DNA of 64,000 bases, taken from positions 1,984,001 through 2,048,000 of the forward strand of contig OY970363.1 of the NCBI GenBank assembly GCA_963718605.1, in the 5' to 3' direction. This document shows positions 56,847 to 64,000 of the stretch, piece after piece (position 1 is the stretch's first letter; each line of letters starts with the position of its first letter). Both the position numbers and the translations under genes were made by a program. The DNA comes from JACCXE01 sp963718605. Its GTDB lineage: Bacteria; Actinomycetota; Acidimicrobiia; Acidimicrobiales; JACCXE01. The notes under the pieces were generated by a model. The model ran no database searches. It was not told the origin of the DNA and worked only from the letters and a program-made list of their open reading frames with translations.

Positions 56847-58039
56847 CGGCGCCTGAGTCGGTCGCGGTTCTCGGTGCCGGCATGCACGAGTGGGGCAAGT
56901 GGGGACGGCCCTTCCACGAGTACGGCGTGCACGCGGCGCTGGCCGCTCTCGACGACGCCGGCGTCGACTGGGCCGACGTGCAGTTCGTCGCCGGCGGTGA
57001 AACCGTGCGCAACGGCTACCCCGGTTACGTCGCCGCGTCGACCATCACGCAAGCGCTCGGATGGAACGGTGCGCGCGTCGCGTCGTCGTACGCCGCGTGC
57101 GCGAGCGGTGTCACCGCGCTCGACGCGGCGCGGTCGCGGATTCTCGCCGGGTTGTGCGACGTCGCCCTCGTTGTCGGCGCCGACACCACGCCGAAGGGGT
57201 TCCTGGCGCCCGTCGCCGGCGAACGCTGGGACGACCCCGACTGGTTGCGCTTCCGCCTCATCGGCGCGACGAACCCGACATACTTCGCGCTCTACGCCCG
57301 TCGCCGCATGGACCTGTACGGCGCGACGGAAGCCGACTTCGCCAAGGTCAAGGTCAAGAACGCCAAGCACGGCTTGCATAACCCGTACGCGCGCTATCGC
57401 AAGGAAGTCACCGAGGAGGAAGTGCTCAACAGCCCGGTCGTGGCGGACCCGCTGCGCCTGCTCAACATCTGCGCCACGTCCGACGGCGGCGCCGCCATCG
57501 TGCTGACGTCGATGGACTACGCGAAGCGCAAGGGCATCACCAACCCGGTGCGCATCCGCGCCGTGTCCACCGTGACGCCGCGCTTTCCGAACACCGTCAT
57601 CGAGATGCCGAACTTCTCGACCGACTCGGCCGCCGCCCTGGCGCCACCCGAACTCACCTTCCGCGACTCGATCGCCGCCGGCGCGTACGAAGAGGCCGGC
57701 ATCGGCCCCGACGAGATGAGCCTGGCCGAGGTCTACGACCTTTCCACCGCGCTCGAACTCGACTGGATGGAAAACATCGGCCTGTGCAAAGAAGGCGAAG
57801 CCGAGAAGCTGTTGAACGACGGCGACACCGCCATCGGCGGACGCATCCCGGTCAACCCAAGCGGCGGCCTGGCCTGCTTTGGCGAGGCCGTGCCCGCTCA
57901 GGCGATTGCGCAGGTCTGCGAAGTCACGTGGCAGCTACGCGGCCAAGCCACCGGTCACCAAGTGGAAAATGCGAAGGCCGGCATCACCGTGAACCAAGGC
58001 CTCTTCGGCCACGGCTCGTCGGTACTGCTTACGACCTAA
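56843..58039 (+). CDS. Thiolase-like protein (candidate CoA-aldolase)
   Basis: 398 residues. Thiolase fold with the N-terminal Cys motif YAACASGVTALDAA (C86). The C-terminal catalytic motifs of true thiolases are altered: the GHP box reads ACFGEAVPA after NPSGG, and the last Cys region reads NQGLFGHGSS. Such changes are found in SCP2-thiolase-like aldolases that cleave beta-hydroxyacyl-CoA side chains (Ltp2 type). Pairing with DUF35 supports retro-aldol rather than thiolytic cleavage. Confidence 0.85.
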   Translation: MTAPESVAVLGAGMHEWGKWGRPFHEYGVHAALAALDDAGVDWADVQFVAGGETVRNGYPGYVAASTITQALGWNGARVASSYAACASGVTALDAARSRILAGLCDVALVVGADTTPKGFLAPVAGERWDDPDWLRFRLIGATNPTYFALYARRRMDLYGATEADFAKVKVKNAKHGLHNPYARYRKEVTEEEVLNSPVVADPLRLLNICATSDGGAAIVLTSMDYAKRKGITNPVRIRAVSTVTPRFPNTVIEMPNFSTDSAAALAPPELTFRDSIAAGAYEEAGIGPDEMSLAEVYDLSTALELDWMENIGLCKEGEAEKLLNDGDTAIGGRIPVNPSGGLACFGEAVPAQAIAQVCEVTWQLRGQATGHQVENAKAGITVNQGLFGHGSSVLLTT

Positions 58040-58056
58040 ATCCTCCGCAGCCGCGC

Positions 58057-59292
58057 TCAGCCGCCCGTGCGTTTTACGTCGCGGTACGGAACTTCGCGGT
58101 CAGCGGCGTATTCGCGGGGCATGCCGAGGACTCGCTCGCTGATGATGTTGCGCTGGATCTCGTTGCTGCCGCCGCCGAGGGAAATGCCCTGACGCCACAG
58201 CGACATTTCGCTCATGATCTGCGACGGCGAGTGGGGCTCTTGCGTCGGCCACGCGGCCGCCGTCTGACCGGCGATCTCAAGGCCGATCTCGGCGCGGCGC
58301 ATGACGCCAGTCGCGATGAACAGTTTCAGGATGGATCCGCTGGCCGGCGACGCAGTGCCGGTAGCGATGCCGCGGCTGATCCGATCGATCAGCGCCTGAC
58401 CGACGAGTTGACGCACCTGCGCTTCGGCGAGCAGTTGCCGCGTCCGCGGGTCGCGTTCGGCGCCGAGGCCCTTGACCAACTGGAGGATGGTGTTGTCGTC
58501 GTCGTTGGACGGATCGTGTCCGATCGACCGCCCGCTGATGTACGGCGAGTGTCCGCCGACCGCGGAACGCTCGTGCGTCAGCAGGCGCGTTGCCACCGTC
58601 CACCCGTCGTCGATTTCGCCGACCACGTCGGTGACGGGAACCGCGACGTCGTCGAAGAACTCTTGACAGAACTCCATCGACCCGTCGACCTGGCGGATCT
58701 GTTCGACCTTCACGCCCGGCTGATGAATCTTCAAGATGAACATGGTGAGGCCGCGGTGCTTGGGCACGTCCCAGTTCGTGCGGGCCAGGCACATCGCGTA
58801 GTCGCTTTCGGCCGCGCCGCTGCTCCAAATCTTTGAACCGTTGAGGATGAACACGTCGCCGTCGCGATCGGCGCGCGTCAAGCAGCCGGCGAGGTCCGAG
58901 CCACCGCTCGGCTCGCTCAAGAACTGCACCCACAGCTCCTCGCCCCGCAGGATCGCGGGGAGGTGCCGCTGCTTCTGTTCATGCGTGCCGAAGTCGATCA
59001 GCGTGGCCGCGAGGATCGAGAACGTCGGCAGGTTGAACGTGAAGGGCATGTCGTAGGGTGCCGATTCGTCGCTGAACGCGTCTTGGTAGTCGAGGGGCAA
59101 GCCCAGCCCGCCGTACTCCGCCGGAAAACAGATGCCGGCGAAACCGCCGTCCCACAACCGGCGCTGTAGGTCGCGTTCGATCTCGCGCCGCCCGACCGCG
59201 CGCCGGTCCCATGACGCCGGAGTGAGCGGCGGCATGTTGGCCTTGAGCCAATCCCGGGCGCGCCCGCGGAATTCGTCGACAGACTCGGTCAT
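58057..59292 (-). CDS. Acyl-CoA dehydrogenase, long subunit (second pair)
   Basis: 411 residues from ATG 59292, overlapping the partner stop (ATGA). Motifs: WVQFLSEPSGGSDLAGCLTR, FILNGSKIWSSGAAESDYAM, LTHERSAVGGHSPYISGRS and SLGGGSNEIQRNIISERVLG. About 25 residues longer than the first pair's long subunit in the C-terminal half (ISGRSIGHDPSNDDDN). Probably forms a heterotetramer with the gene before it. Confidence 0.92.
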   Translation of the reverse strand: MTESVDEFRGRARDWLKANMPPLTPASWDRRAVGRREIERDLQRRLWDGGFAGICFPAEYGGLGLPLDYQDAFSDESAPYDMPFTFNLPTFSILAATLIDFGTHEQKQRHLPAILRGEELWVQFLSEPSGGSDLAGCLTRADRDGDVFILNGSKIWSSGAAESDYAMCLARTNWDVPKHRGLTMFILKIHQPGVKVEQIRQVDGSMEFCQEFFDDVAVPVTDVVGEIDDGWTVATRLLTHERSAVGGHSPYISGRSIGHDPSNDDDNTILQLVKGLGAERDPRTRQLLAEAQVRQLVGQALIDRISRGIATGTASPASGSILKLFIATGVMRRAEIGLEIAGQTAAAWPTQEPHSPSQIMSEMSLWRQGISLGGGSNEIQRNIISERVLGMPREYAADREVPYRDVKRTGG

Positions 59293-60302
59293 GCCGCACC
59301 CACGATCGCGGCGGCGATGCGCTCCCGATGCTCGGCTGGTGTGCCGTACATCGCGCGGTTCACGGTGACACGCCGCAGGTACAGGTGGATGTCGTGCTCC
59401 CACGTGACGCCGATGCCGCCGTGCAGCTGCACGCAATCCTGAACCAGCTCGACGGCCAAGGCGCCGATGAAACTCTTCGACGCGCTGACGACGTCACCCG
59501 CATTGGCCGCGCCTTCCGCGATGGCGCGTGCGGCGGCGCCTGCGATCGCATGGCTGGCTTCGAGCGCCATCTTGTTGTCGGCTACGCGATGCTTGAGCGC
59601 TTGGTACGAGGACAGGGGGCGGCCGAACGAGTAGCGATCGCCCATGTACTCCAGGGTCATGTCGAAGATGCGCTGCATCGCGCCGCAGGTTTCGGCTGAC
59701 TGCAGCGCAACCGCGATCTGGAGTTCGCGTTCGCCGTCGCCATCGATTGGTTCGCCCGCGGCGGCGTCGATGTCGACACGGGCGAAGCGGCGCACGAGAT
59801 CGAGTCCACCCAGCGGGGTGACCGTCGCGTGTGCCGCGGGCACGAGGCGCTGCGCGCCATCGCTACCCGTTACGAGGAACACGTCGGCCTGCGCGCCCGC
59901 TTCGACGATCGCGCCGTCACCGGTTACCCACGCCCCGATCAGTTCGCCGCTCAACAGTCCGGGCAACCACGCATCCTTTTGGGCGGGCGAACCGTGCAAT
60001 GAGATCGTCGATGCGACGACGGTCACCGGCACCAACGGACCGGGCGCGACTGTGGCGCCCATCTCCTCGGCGACGAGCACGAGGTCCAAGATTCCGTGGC
60101 TGCTCAACGACCCGCCGCCGTCGGCCTCGCTCACCAGCATCGAGGTCCAACCCAACTCGCAGCCCCGTCGCCAGAAGTCGCGGTCGATTCCGTCCTCCGA
60201 GGCTTCGAGGGCGCGCACGGTGGCAATCGGACACTCGGTGGCGAGGAACTTGCGCGTCGTCTGCGCGAAGAACGCTTGGTCTTCGGACAGGTCGAGTTCC
60301 AC
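59289..60302 (-). CDS. Acyl-CoA dehydrogenase, short subunit (second pair)
   Basis: 337 residues from GTG 60302; leaderless promoter TAACCT, 8 bases, GTG. Segments: DFWRRGCELGWTSMLVSEAD, YMGDRYSFGRPLSSYQALKH and LHGGIGVTWEHDIHLYLRRV. Central beta domain shortened and lacking the usual SEPxxGSD motif, as expected for the partner subunit of an alpha2beta2 enzyme. Confidence 0.9.
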   Translation of the reverse strand: MELDLSEDQAFFAQTTRKFLATECPIATVRALEASEDGIDRDFWRRGCELGWTSMLVSEADGGGSLSSHGILDLVLVAEEMGATVAPGPLVPVTVVASTISLHGSPAQKDAWLPGLLSGELIGAWVTGDGAIVEAGAQADVFLVTGSDGAQRLVPAAHATVTPLGGLDLVRRFARVDIDAAAGEPIDGDGERELQIAVALQSAETCGAMQRIFDMTLEYMGDRYSFGRPLSSYQALKHRVADNKMALEASHAIAGAAARAIAEGAANAGDVVSASKSFIGALAVELVQDCVQLHGGIGVTWEHDIHLYLRRVTVNRAMYGTPAEHRERIAAAIVGAA

Positions 60303-60360
60303 GGCGGCGCAGGTTACCGGCCATCTAACGCGAGCGTCACTTTCGGAATAACGTGCGGCG

Positions 60361-61533
60361 ATCGACCTCTACTACGACCCGTACGACGCGGAGATTGACC
60401 GCGATCCGTATCCGGTGTGGCGACGCATGCGCGACGAGGCGCCGCTCTATTACAACGAGCGGCACGACTTCTACGCGCTCAGCCGGTACGACGACGTCAA
60501 GAAGTCGGCCCAGGATTGGGCGACGTACATCTCGGGCAAGGGGTCAGTGCTCGAGTTCATCAAGTCGGGCAGCCCGATGCCGCCGGGCCTGATCCTCTTC
60601 GAGGACCCGCCCGAACACAACTTTCATCGCGGCCTGATCAGCCGCGTGTTCCATCCCAAGTCGATGGAGGCGGTCGAGCCCGATGTCCGCCGGTTTTGCG
60701 AAGAGTGCCTCGACCCTCTCGTGGGCCGCGACGGGTTCGATTTCATCGCCGACCTCGGCGCCGAGATGCCGATGCGGACGATCGGCATGCTGCTCGGCAT
60801 CCCCGAGGCGGACCAGCGCGCTATCCGTGACCAATTCGATGAGGGCTTCAAGCTCGCGAACCAGGGCGAGCCACCCCCCGCGTTCGCCAGCGACTTCGGT
60901 GGTTTCGCCGAGTATGTCGACTGGCGCGTCGACCATCCGTCGGACGACCTCATGACGCGGCTGATCAACGAGACGTTCGAAGACGAGCACGGCGAGACCC
61001 GCACGCTGACACGCCAAGAGGTGCTCAACTTTGTCGGCCTGCTGGCGGGCGCGGGCAACGAGACGACGACGCGCCTCATCGGGTGGGCGGGCAAGTTGTT
61101 GGCGGAACATCCCGATCAGCGCGCCGAACTCGTGGCCGACCCATCGCTGATCCCGGCCGCGGTGGAAGAGTTGTTGCGCTACGAGGCCCCGTCACCCGTG
61201 CAGTCGCGCTACGTGACCAAGGACGTTGAGCACTATGGGCAGACCGTGCCCGCAGGCAGCGTGATGGTGTTGTTGAACGCAAGTGCGAACCGCGACGAGC
61301 GGCGGTTCCCCGACCCGGACCGGTTCGACATCCACCGTGAAGGCGCGCACCACGTGTCGTTCGGCTACGGCATCCATTTCTGCCTCGGGGCCGCACTGGC
61401 TCGACTCGAAGCGCGCGTCGCGCTCGAAGAAGTGTTGAAGCGCTTTCCGACGTGGGAAGTGGACTGGGACAACGCCGTGCAGGCGCACACATCGACCGTC
61501 CGAGGTTGGGAAGCGCTACCGGTCTTGCTTTAA
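60361..61533 (+). CDS. Cytochrome P450 with no clear start codon
   Basis: Similarity to P450s begins at IDLYYDPYDAEIDRDPYPVW, encoded from ATC 60361, but no ATG, GTG or TTG is in frame between the TAA at 60349 and there. The first standard start is GTG 60415, inside the conserved PYPVW segment. A GTG at 60353 would be in frame if one base were added before 60361. The rest is intact: I-helix GLLAGAGNETTTRL, ExxR in VEELLRYEAPSP, heme loop FGYGIHFCLGAALARLEA. About 391 residues if read from ATC. Ends overlapping the TetR gene by 18 bases, tail to tail. Confidence 0.85.
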   Translation: MDLYYDPYDAEIDRDPYPVWRRMRDEAPLYYNERHDFYALSRYDDVKKSAQDWATYISGKGSVLEFIKSGSPMPPGLILFEDPPEHNFHRGLISRVFHPKSMEAVEPDVRRFCEECLDPLVGRDGFDFIADLGAEMPMRTIGMLLGIPEADQRAIRDQFDEGFKLANQGEPPPAFASDFGGFAEYVDWRVDHPSDDLMTRLINETFEDEHGETRTLTRQEVLNFVGLLAGAGNETTTRLIGWAGKLLAEHPDQRAELVADPSLIPAAVEELLRYEAPSPVQSRYVTKDVEHYGQTVPAGSVMVLLNASANRDERRFPDPDRFDIHREGAHHVSFGYGIHFCLGAALARLEARVALEEVLKRFPTWEVDWDNAVQAHTSTVRGWEALPVLL

Positions 61534-62187
61534 CAACTGTTGAGTGGCGGTTTCGAGGAACCACTTCGCGAACTCCTCCACGGACCAGCCCCGCTCCACC
61601 CGCAGCATCAACCAAGTGTCGGGGCTGTTGAGCATCCAGAGAATGTCGGCGGCCTTGTCGACGGCCAGGCCGGGCTTCAGTCCCTTGCGTTTGGCGATGG
61701 CCTCGACCAACACGCGTTGGTTGGCATGAAAGTCCGACCGAATCAGTCGCCACAGATCGCCGCTATCGACGTCAACCGCCGAAGCGTCGCGAATCACTTG
61801 CAGCACGTCGCCGATGCGCTGTTTGACGACCATCGAGTTGCGCACGAGCACGGCCACCATCCGCCGGGGATCGTTCTCTTCCAAGATCTCGACGTAGCGC
61901 GGAAGTGCCGCGACTGGCACGTCGCTCGTATCGCCCTTTAACGCCAAGTCCCACACGCCGCGCAACACGCCGGCTTTCGTGGCAAACGCGTCGTACACGG
62001 TCTTCGCCGACACGCCGGCGTCCACCGCGATCGCTTCGATCGTCGTCGCGACGTATCCGTCGCTGATGAAGAGCCGCTGCGCGACTTCGAGGATGCCCCG
62101 ACGCGTCGCCTCCGCCTGCGCCTGGCGACGAGCGGAGTTGTACGCACGCTTGGGCTTGACAGTCTCGCTGATTTCGCTATGGTACAA
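61516..62187 (-). CDS. TetR-family transcriptional regulator
   Basis: 223 residues from TTG 62187, the only in-frame start ahead of the HTH. HTH: RRGILEVAQRLFISDGYVAT, TIEAIAVDAGVSAKTVYDAF. The C-terminal ligand domain is helical and ends AKWFLETATQQLLKQDR. Divergent from the methyltransferase gene across a 42-bp gap with GGTACNACTAAA direct repeats, one of which overlaps its own start, so autoregulation is likely. May also control the P450 or acyl-CoA genes. Confidence 0.87.
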   Translation of the reverse strand: MYHSEISETVKPKRAYNSARRQAQAEATRRGILEVAQRLFISDGYVATTIEAIAVDAGVSAKTVYDAFATKAGVLRGVWDLALKGDTSDVPVAALPRYVEILEENDPRRMVAVLVRNSMVVKQRIGDVLQVIRDASAVDVDSGDLWRLIRSDFHANQRVLVEAIAKRKGLKPGLAVDKAADILWMLNSPDTWLMLRVERGWSVEEFAKWFLETATQQLLKQDR

Positions 62188-62212
62188 CTAAATTCAATTA
62201 GGTACTACTAAA
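62181..62212. promoter_or_regulatory. Direct-repeat operator GGTACNACTAAA x2
   Basis: GGTACAACTAAA at 62181-62192 and GGTACTACTAAA at 62201-62212, 20 bp apart (two helical turns), between the TetR gene and the methyltransferase gene. A/T-rich compared with surroundings. Confidence 0.6.
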
Positions 62213-62229
62213 GCGAATAGGAGAATGCC

Positions 62230-63060
62230 ATGAGCAACGAAGTTCGCCAGATCGTGCACGCCATGTGGAGCGGCGTCGCCGGCCAGTGGTCCGAGCGCGC
62301 CGACTTTCTGGATCAGCGCGCCGCCGCGGTGACCAAAGCGCTGCTCGACGGTGCCGGCATCGAGGCGACCGACCGGGTGCTGGCCTTGGCCGATGGCCCT
62401 GGCGGCACCGGACTCGCGGCTGCGGCTCTCGCGGCGGAGGTTGTGTCATCTGACATCGCGCCGTCCTACGCCGATGTCGTGACCGCGCGGGCGAAGGCGG
62501 CCGGCCTCACGAACGTGACGGCAAAGGTGCTCGACCTGGAAGAGATCGCCGAACCGGACGAGTCCTTCAACGCCGTGGTGATCCGCGAAGGTCTGATGTT
62601 CGCCGCCGACCCGCTGGGGGCGCTGGGCGAGATTCGCCGCGTCCTGCGAACCGACGGCCGCCTCGCCGCCGCGGTGTGGGGACCGAAGGCGGATAACCCG
62701 TGGCTGGCGATCGTCATGGATGCCGTGTCGGCCCAGGTTGGTCACGAAGTTCCGCCGCCGGGAATGCCCGGTCCCTTCGCGCTGGCGGATGAACTTCGCC
62801 TGGTCCAGCTGGCCCGCGACGCCGGCTTGCGCGACGTGCGCATAGAGCACGTGTCGGTTCGCTTCCACGCCCCGTCCTTCGAGGAGTGGTGGGCGCATAC
62901 GTCGGCGTTGGCCGGTCCGATAGCGACGGTTGTCGCCGGCATGTCGGATGACGCACGCGCCGAACTGCTCGATCGCCTGCGCGACGCAGCGCGGCCCTAC
63001 GAGACCAGCGACGGTCTCGATATTCCTGGGCTGTCCCTCGTGTTGACCGGGCGGCGCTAG
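62230..63060 (+). CDS. SAM-dependent methyltransferase, class I
   Basis: 276 residues with a GGAG ribosome site 9 bases before ATG 62230. Rossmann motif I is weakened (VLALADGPGGTGLAAAAL), then motif II (VVSSDIAPSYADVVTARA) and FNAVVIREGLMFAADPLGAL. This is the UbiE/COQ5-like small-molecule methyltransferase pattern. Probably under TetR control from the shared intergenic operator. Substrate unknown. Confidence 0.82.
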   Translation: MSNEVRQIVHAMWSGVAGQWSERADFLDQRAAAVTKALLDGAGIEATDRVLALADGPGGTGLAAAALAAEVVSSDIAPSYADVVTARAKAAGLTNVTAKVLDLEEIAEPDESFNAVVIREGLMFAADPLGALGEIRRVLRTDGRLAAAVWGPKADNPWLAIVMDAVSAQVGHEVPPPGMPGPFALADELRLVQLARDAGLRDVRIEHVSVRFHAPSFEEWWAHTSALAGPIATVVAGMSDDARAELLDRLRDAARPYETSDGLDIPGLSLVLTGRR

Positions 63061-63428
63061 TTGGCGAGTTGCGACATGAACTGGTTGAGGTCGAAATAGT
63101 CGCGCCACGCCGCGATTTTTCCGTCCACGATTTCAAACGTGCCCATTACGGGTAGGGCGATGGTCTTGGCCTCAGAAATGAAACGGTCGACGCGCTCGGT
63201 AAGCACGGCGTTGCCGGCAGCCGCGATCGCCAGAACTTCGAACTCAACCTTGTCGACGCCCGCGCTGAACCCCTCGATGGTTGTGCGGATCGCGTCGACA
63301 CCTTGGACTGGAGCGATCGGAATGTTGTGGTAGATCGCGTCGGGCGTGAAGAACGCGAGGATCGCGTCGAGGTCGCCGGTGCTCCACGCCGCGCAAAAGT
63401 CGGTGACGATGTCGATGGGGTCGGCCAT
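63057..63428 (-). CDS. Limonene-1,2-epoxide hydrolase-like / SnoaL-like protein
   Basis: 123 residues. NTF2-like fold: DIVTDFCAAWSTGDLDAILA, FTPDAIYHNIPIAPVQGVDA. The Asp/Arg residues of limonene-epoxide-hydrolase-type enzymes can be placed in LTERVDRF and AAWRDYFDLNQF, so epoxide hydrolysis is possible. Leaderless promoter TAAAGT, 6 bases, ATG. Confidence 0.78.
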   Translation of the reverse strand: MADPIDIVTDFCAAWSTGDLDAILAFFTPDAIYHNIPIAPVQGVDAIRTTIEGFSAGVDKVEFEVLAIAAAGNAVLTERVDRFISEAKTIALPVMGTFEIVDGKIAAWRDYFDLNQFMSQLAN

Positions 63429-63434
63429 GCGCGC

Positions 63435-63444
63435 ACTTTACGGT
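63435..63444. promoter_or_regulatory. Overlapping divergent -10 elements
   Basis: TAAAGT on the minus strand (63440-63435) and TACGGT on the plus strand (63439-63444) share two base pairs. They serve ATG 63428 and ATG 63452 respectively, with 6- and 7-base spacers. Confidence 0.55.
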
Positions 63445-63451
63445 GTCGTCC

Positions 63452-63712
63452 ATGAAGCGGGCGATCGACTGGACCTTCAGAAGTCGGGAGACCGGCAAGA
63501 TCACGATTTGGCAGATGCCGAACGTCCCGCTGTGGATCTACATCGCGGCCACGGCGCTGCACATCTTCGTGAGTTGGGACCCGCTGCGGTGGGTTGCGAC
63601 GATGGCTTTGGTCGTGTGGGCCGGACTCGAGGTCGTCAAGGGCGTCAACCCGTTCCGTCGCGGCCTCGGCGCGGTGGTACTGCTCGGAGCCTTAATGCGC
63701 CTCGTTAGGTGA
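63452..63712 (+). CDS. Small membrane protein, 86 aa
   Basis: ATG 63452 is supported by the leaderless pattern TACGGT, 7 bases, ATG. MKRAIDWTFRSRETGKITIW is followed by two hydrophobic segments (VPLWIYIAATALHIFV and VATMALVVWAGLEVV) and a possible third at the end. No family recognised. Its end overlaps the winged-helix gene (tail to tail). Confidence 0.65.
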   Translation: MKRAIDWTFRSRETGKITIWQMPNVPLWIYIAATALHIFVSWDPLRWVATMALVVWAGLEVVKGVNPFRRGLGAVVLLGALMRLVR

Positions 63713-64000
63713 TCCCGTCGAGGAGTGCGCGTAGCGCGGCGACCTCGTCTTCGAATGCCTTCTTGCCTGACTTGGTGATCGCGACCCAGGTCTTGGGTCG
63801 CTTCTTCTCGAAGACCTTGTCCTGGCTGACGTAGCCGGCGTCCTCCAACACAGTGAGGTGGCGGGACAGATTGCCGTCGGTCAACTTGAGGATCGACCGC
63901 AGCGCGGCGAAGTCGGCCTTGGGCGCCTCGTTGAGTACGGCGAGGATGCCTAGGCGGACGCGCTGGTGCACGACGTCATCGAGGTCGAGGGACGGATGGT
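63705..64000 (-). CDS. Winged-helix transcriptional regulator (5' end outside window)
   Basis: The reading frame is open to the right edge; visible residues begin HPSLDLDDVVHQRVRLGILA. HTH and wing: LRSILKLTDGNLSRHLTVLE, DAGYVSQDKVFEKKRPKTWV, AITKSGKKAFEDEV. This is the small MarR/PadR-like single-domain group with a DxxxHxxxRLxIL start, which implies the true start lies just beyond base 64000. It may regulate the neighbouring membrane protein. Confidence 0.82.
   Translation of the reverse strand, partial: HPSLDLDDVVHQRVRLGILAVLNEAPKADFAALRSILKLTDGNLSRHLTVLEDAGYVSQDKVFEKKRPKTWVAITKSGKKAFEDEVAALRALLDGIT

Overview
The window joins two unrelated pieces of DNA. From the left edge to about 34.8 kb it is an integrated tailed phage (HK97-type head, long non-contractile tail, so a siphovirus). 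It enters mid-element: the tail-tip, lysis and far-end genes lie beyond base 1. From about 34.8 kb to the right edge it is chromosome of a high-G+C actinomycete. Aromatic amino-acid breakdown, several cytochrome P450s, paired acyl-CoA dehydrogenases, a PAC2-family protein and many leaderless promoters (TANNNT, 6-8 bases, then ATG/GTG) suggest Actinomycetota, perhaps Acidimicrobiia. The class is an inference.

Prophage layout. The late operon runs leftwards from 19.03 kb: HNH nuclease, small and large terminase, a two-helix membrane peptide, portal, prohead protease, major capsid protein, accessory head proteins, an unusually large glycine-rich/repeat protein, head-tail connector, tail terminator, major tail protein, the two tail-assembly chaperones (joined by a -1 frameshift at CCCCCCA), tape measure and a LamG minor tail protein. 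A hairpin-plus-U-tract terminator (19059-19086) separates it from the early operon, which also runs leftwards from 29.03 kb. That operon is a chain of small genes joined by ATGA/GTGA/TTGA overlaps, with a ParB-like protein (frameshifted as given), a Dam-type methylase, a replication/HNH protein, Cys-rich small proteins and a tRNA-Met. The immunity region at 29.03-29.20 kb has perfect palindromes and 10-bp-phased repeats between divergent HTH genes. Rightwards of it lie the repressor, a Zn-ribbon membrane protein, an Excalibur lipoprotein and an ImmA/IrrE-type protease. A second HTH gene, a tRNA with anticodon GTA, a Fic enzyme and a serine integrase finish the element.

The observation I rate highest is a 14-bp palindrome, GTTTC-N4-GAAAC, with four exact and several near copies scattered through the prophage and none found in the chromosomal half. 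It has the arms of bacterial parS, and the prophage encodes a ParB-like protein with one copy inside its own gene. The copies fall in unrelated proteins but always encode V-S-A-E, which suggests selection on the DNA.

Chromosomal layout. An Lrp-type regulator faces a phenylalanine/tyrosine degradation operon: phenylalanine hydroxylase, HPPD, a DinB-like protein, fumarylacetoacetase and homogentisate dioxygenase. No glutathione-type maleylacetoacetate isomerase is present, and the DinB-like protein sits where it would be expected. Next come a CMD-family protein, an SDR, a lipoprotein M1 peptidase, an amidase and a PAC2 protein. From 47.3 to 61.5 kb is an acyl-CoA catabolic cluster: two CoA transferases, two crotonases, two P450s, two long/short acyl-CoA dehydrogenase pairs and a DUF35/thiolase-like pair, recalling actinobacterial steroid side-chain degradation. 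A RidA-cupin-RraA-AllA cassette is embedded in it. A TetR regulator with direct-repeat operators, a methyltransferase, an epoxide-hydrolase-like protein, a small membrane protein and an edge-truncated winged-helix regulator close the window.
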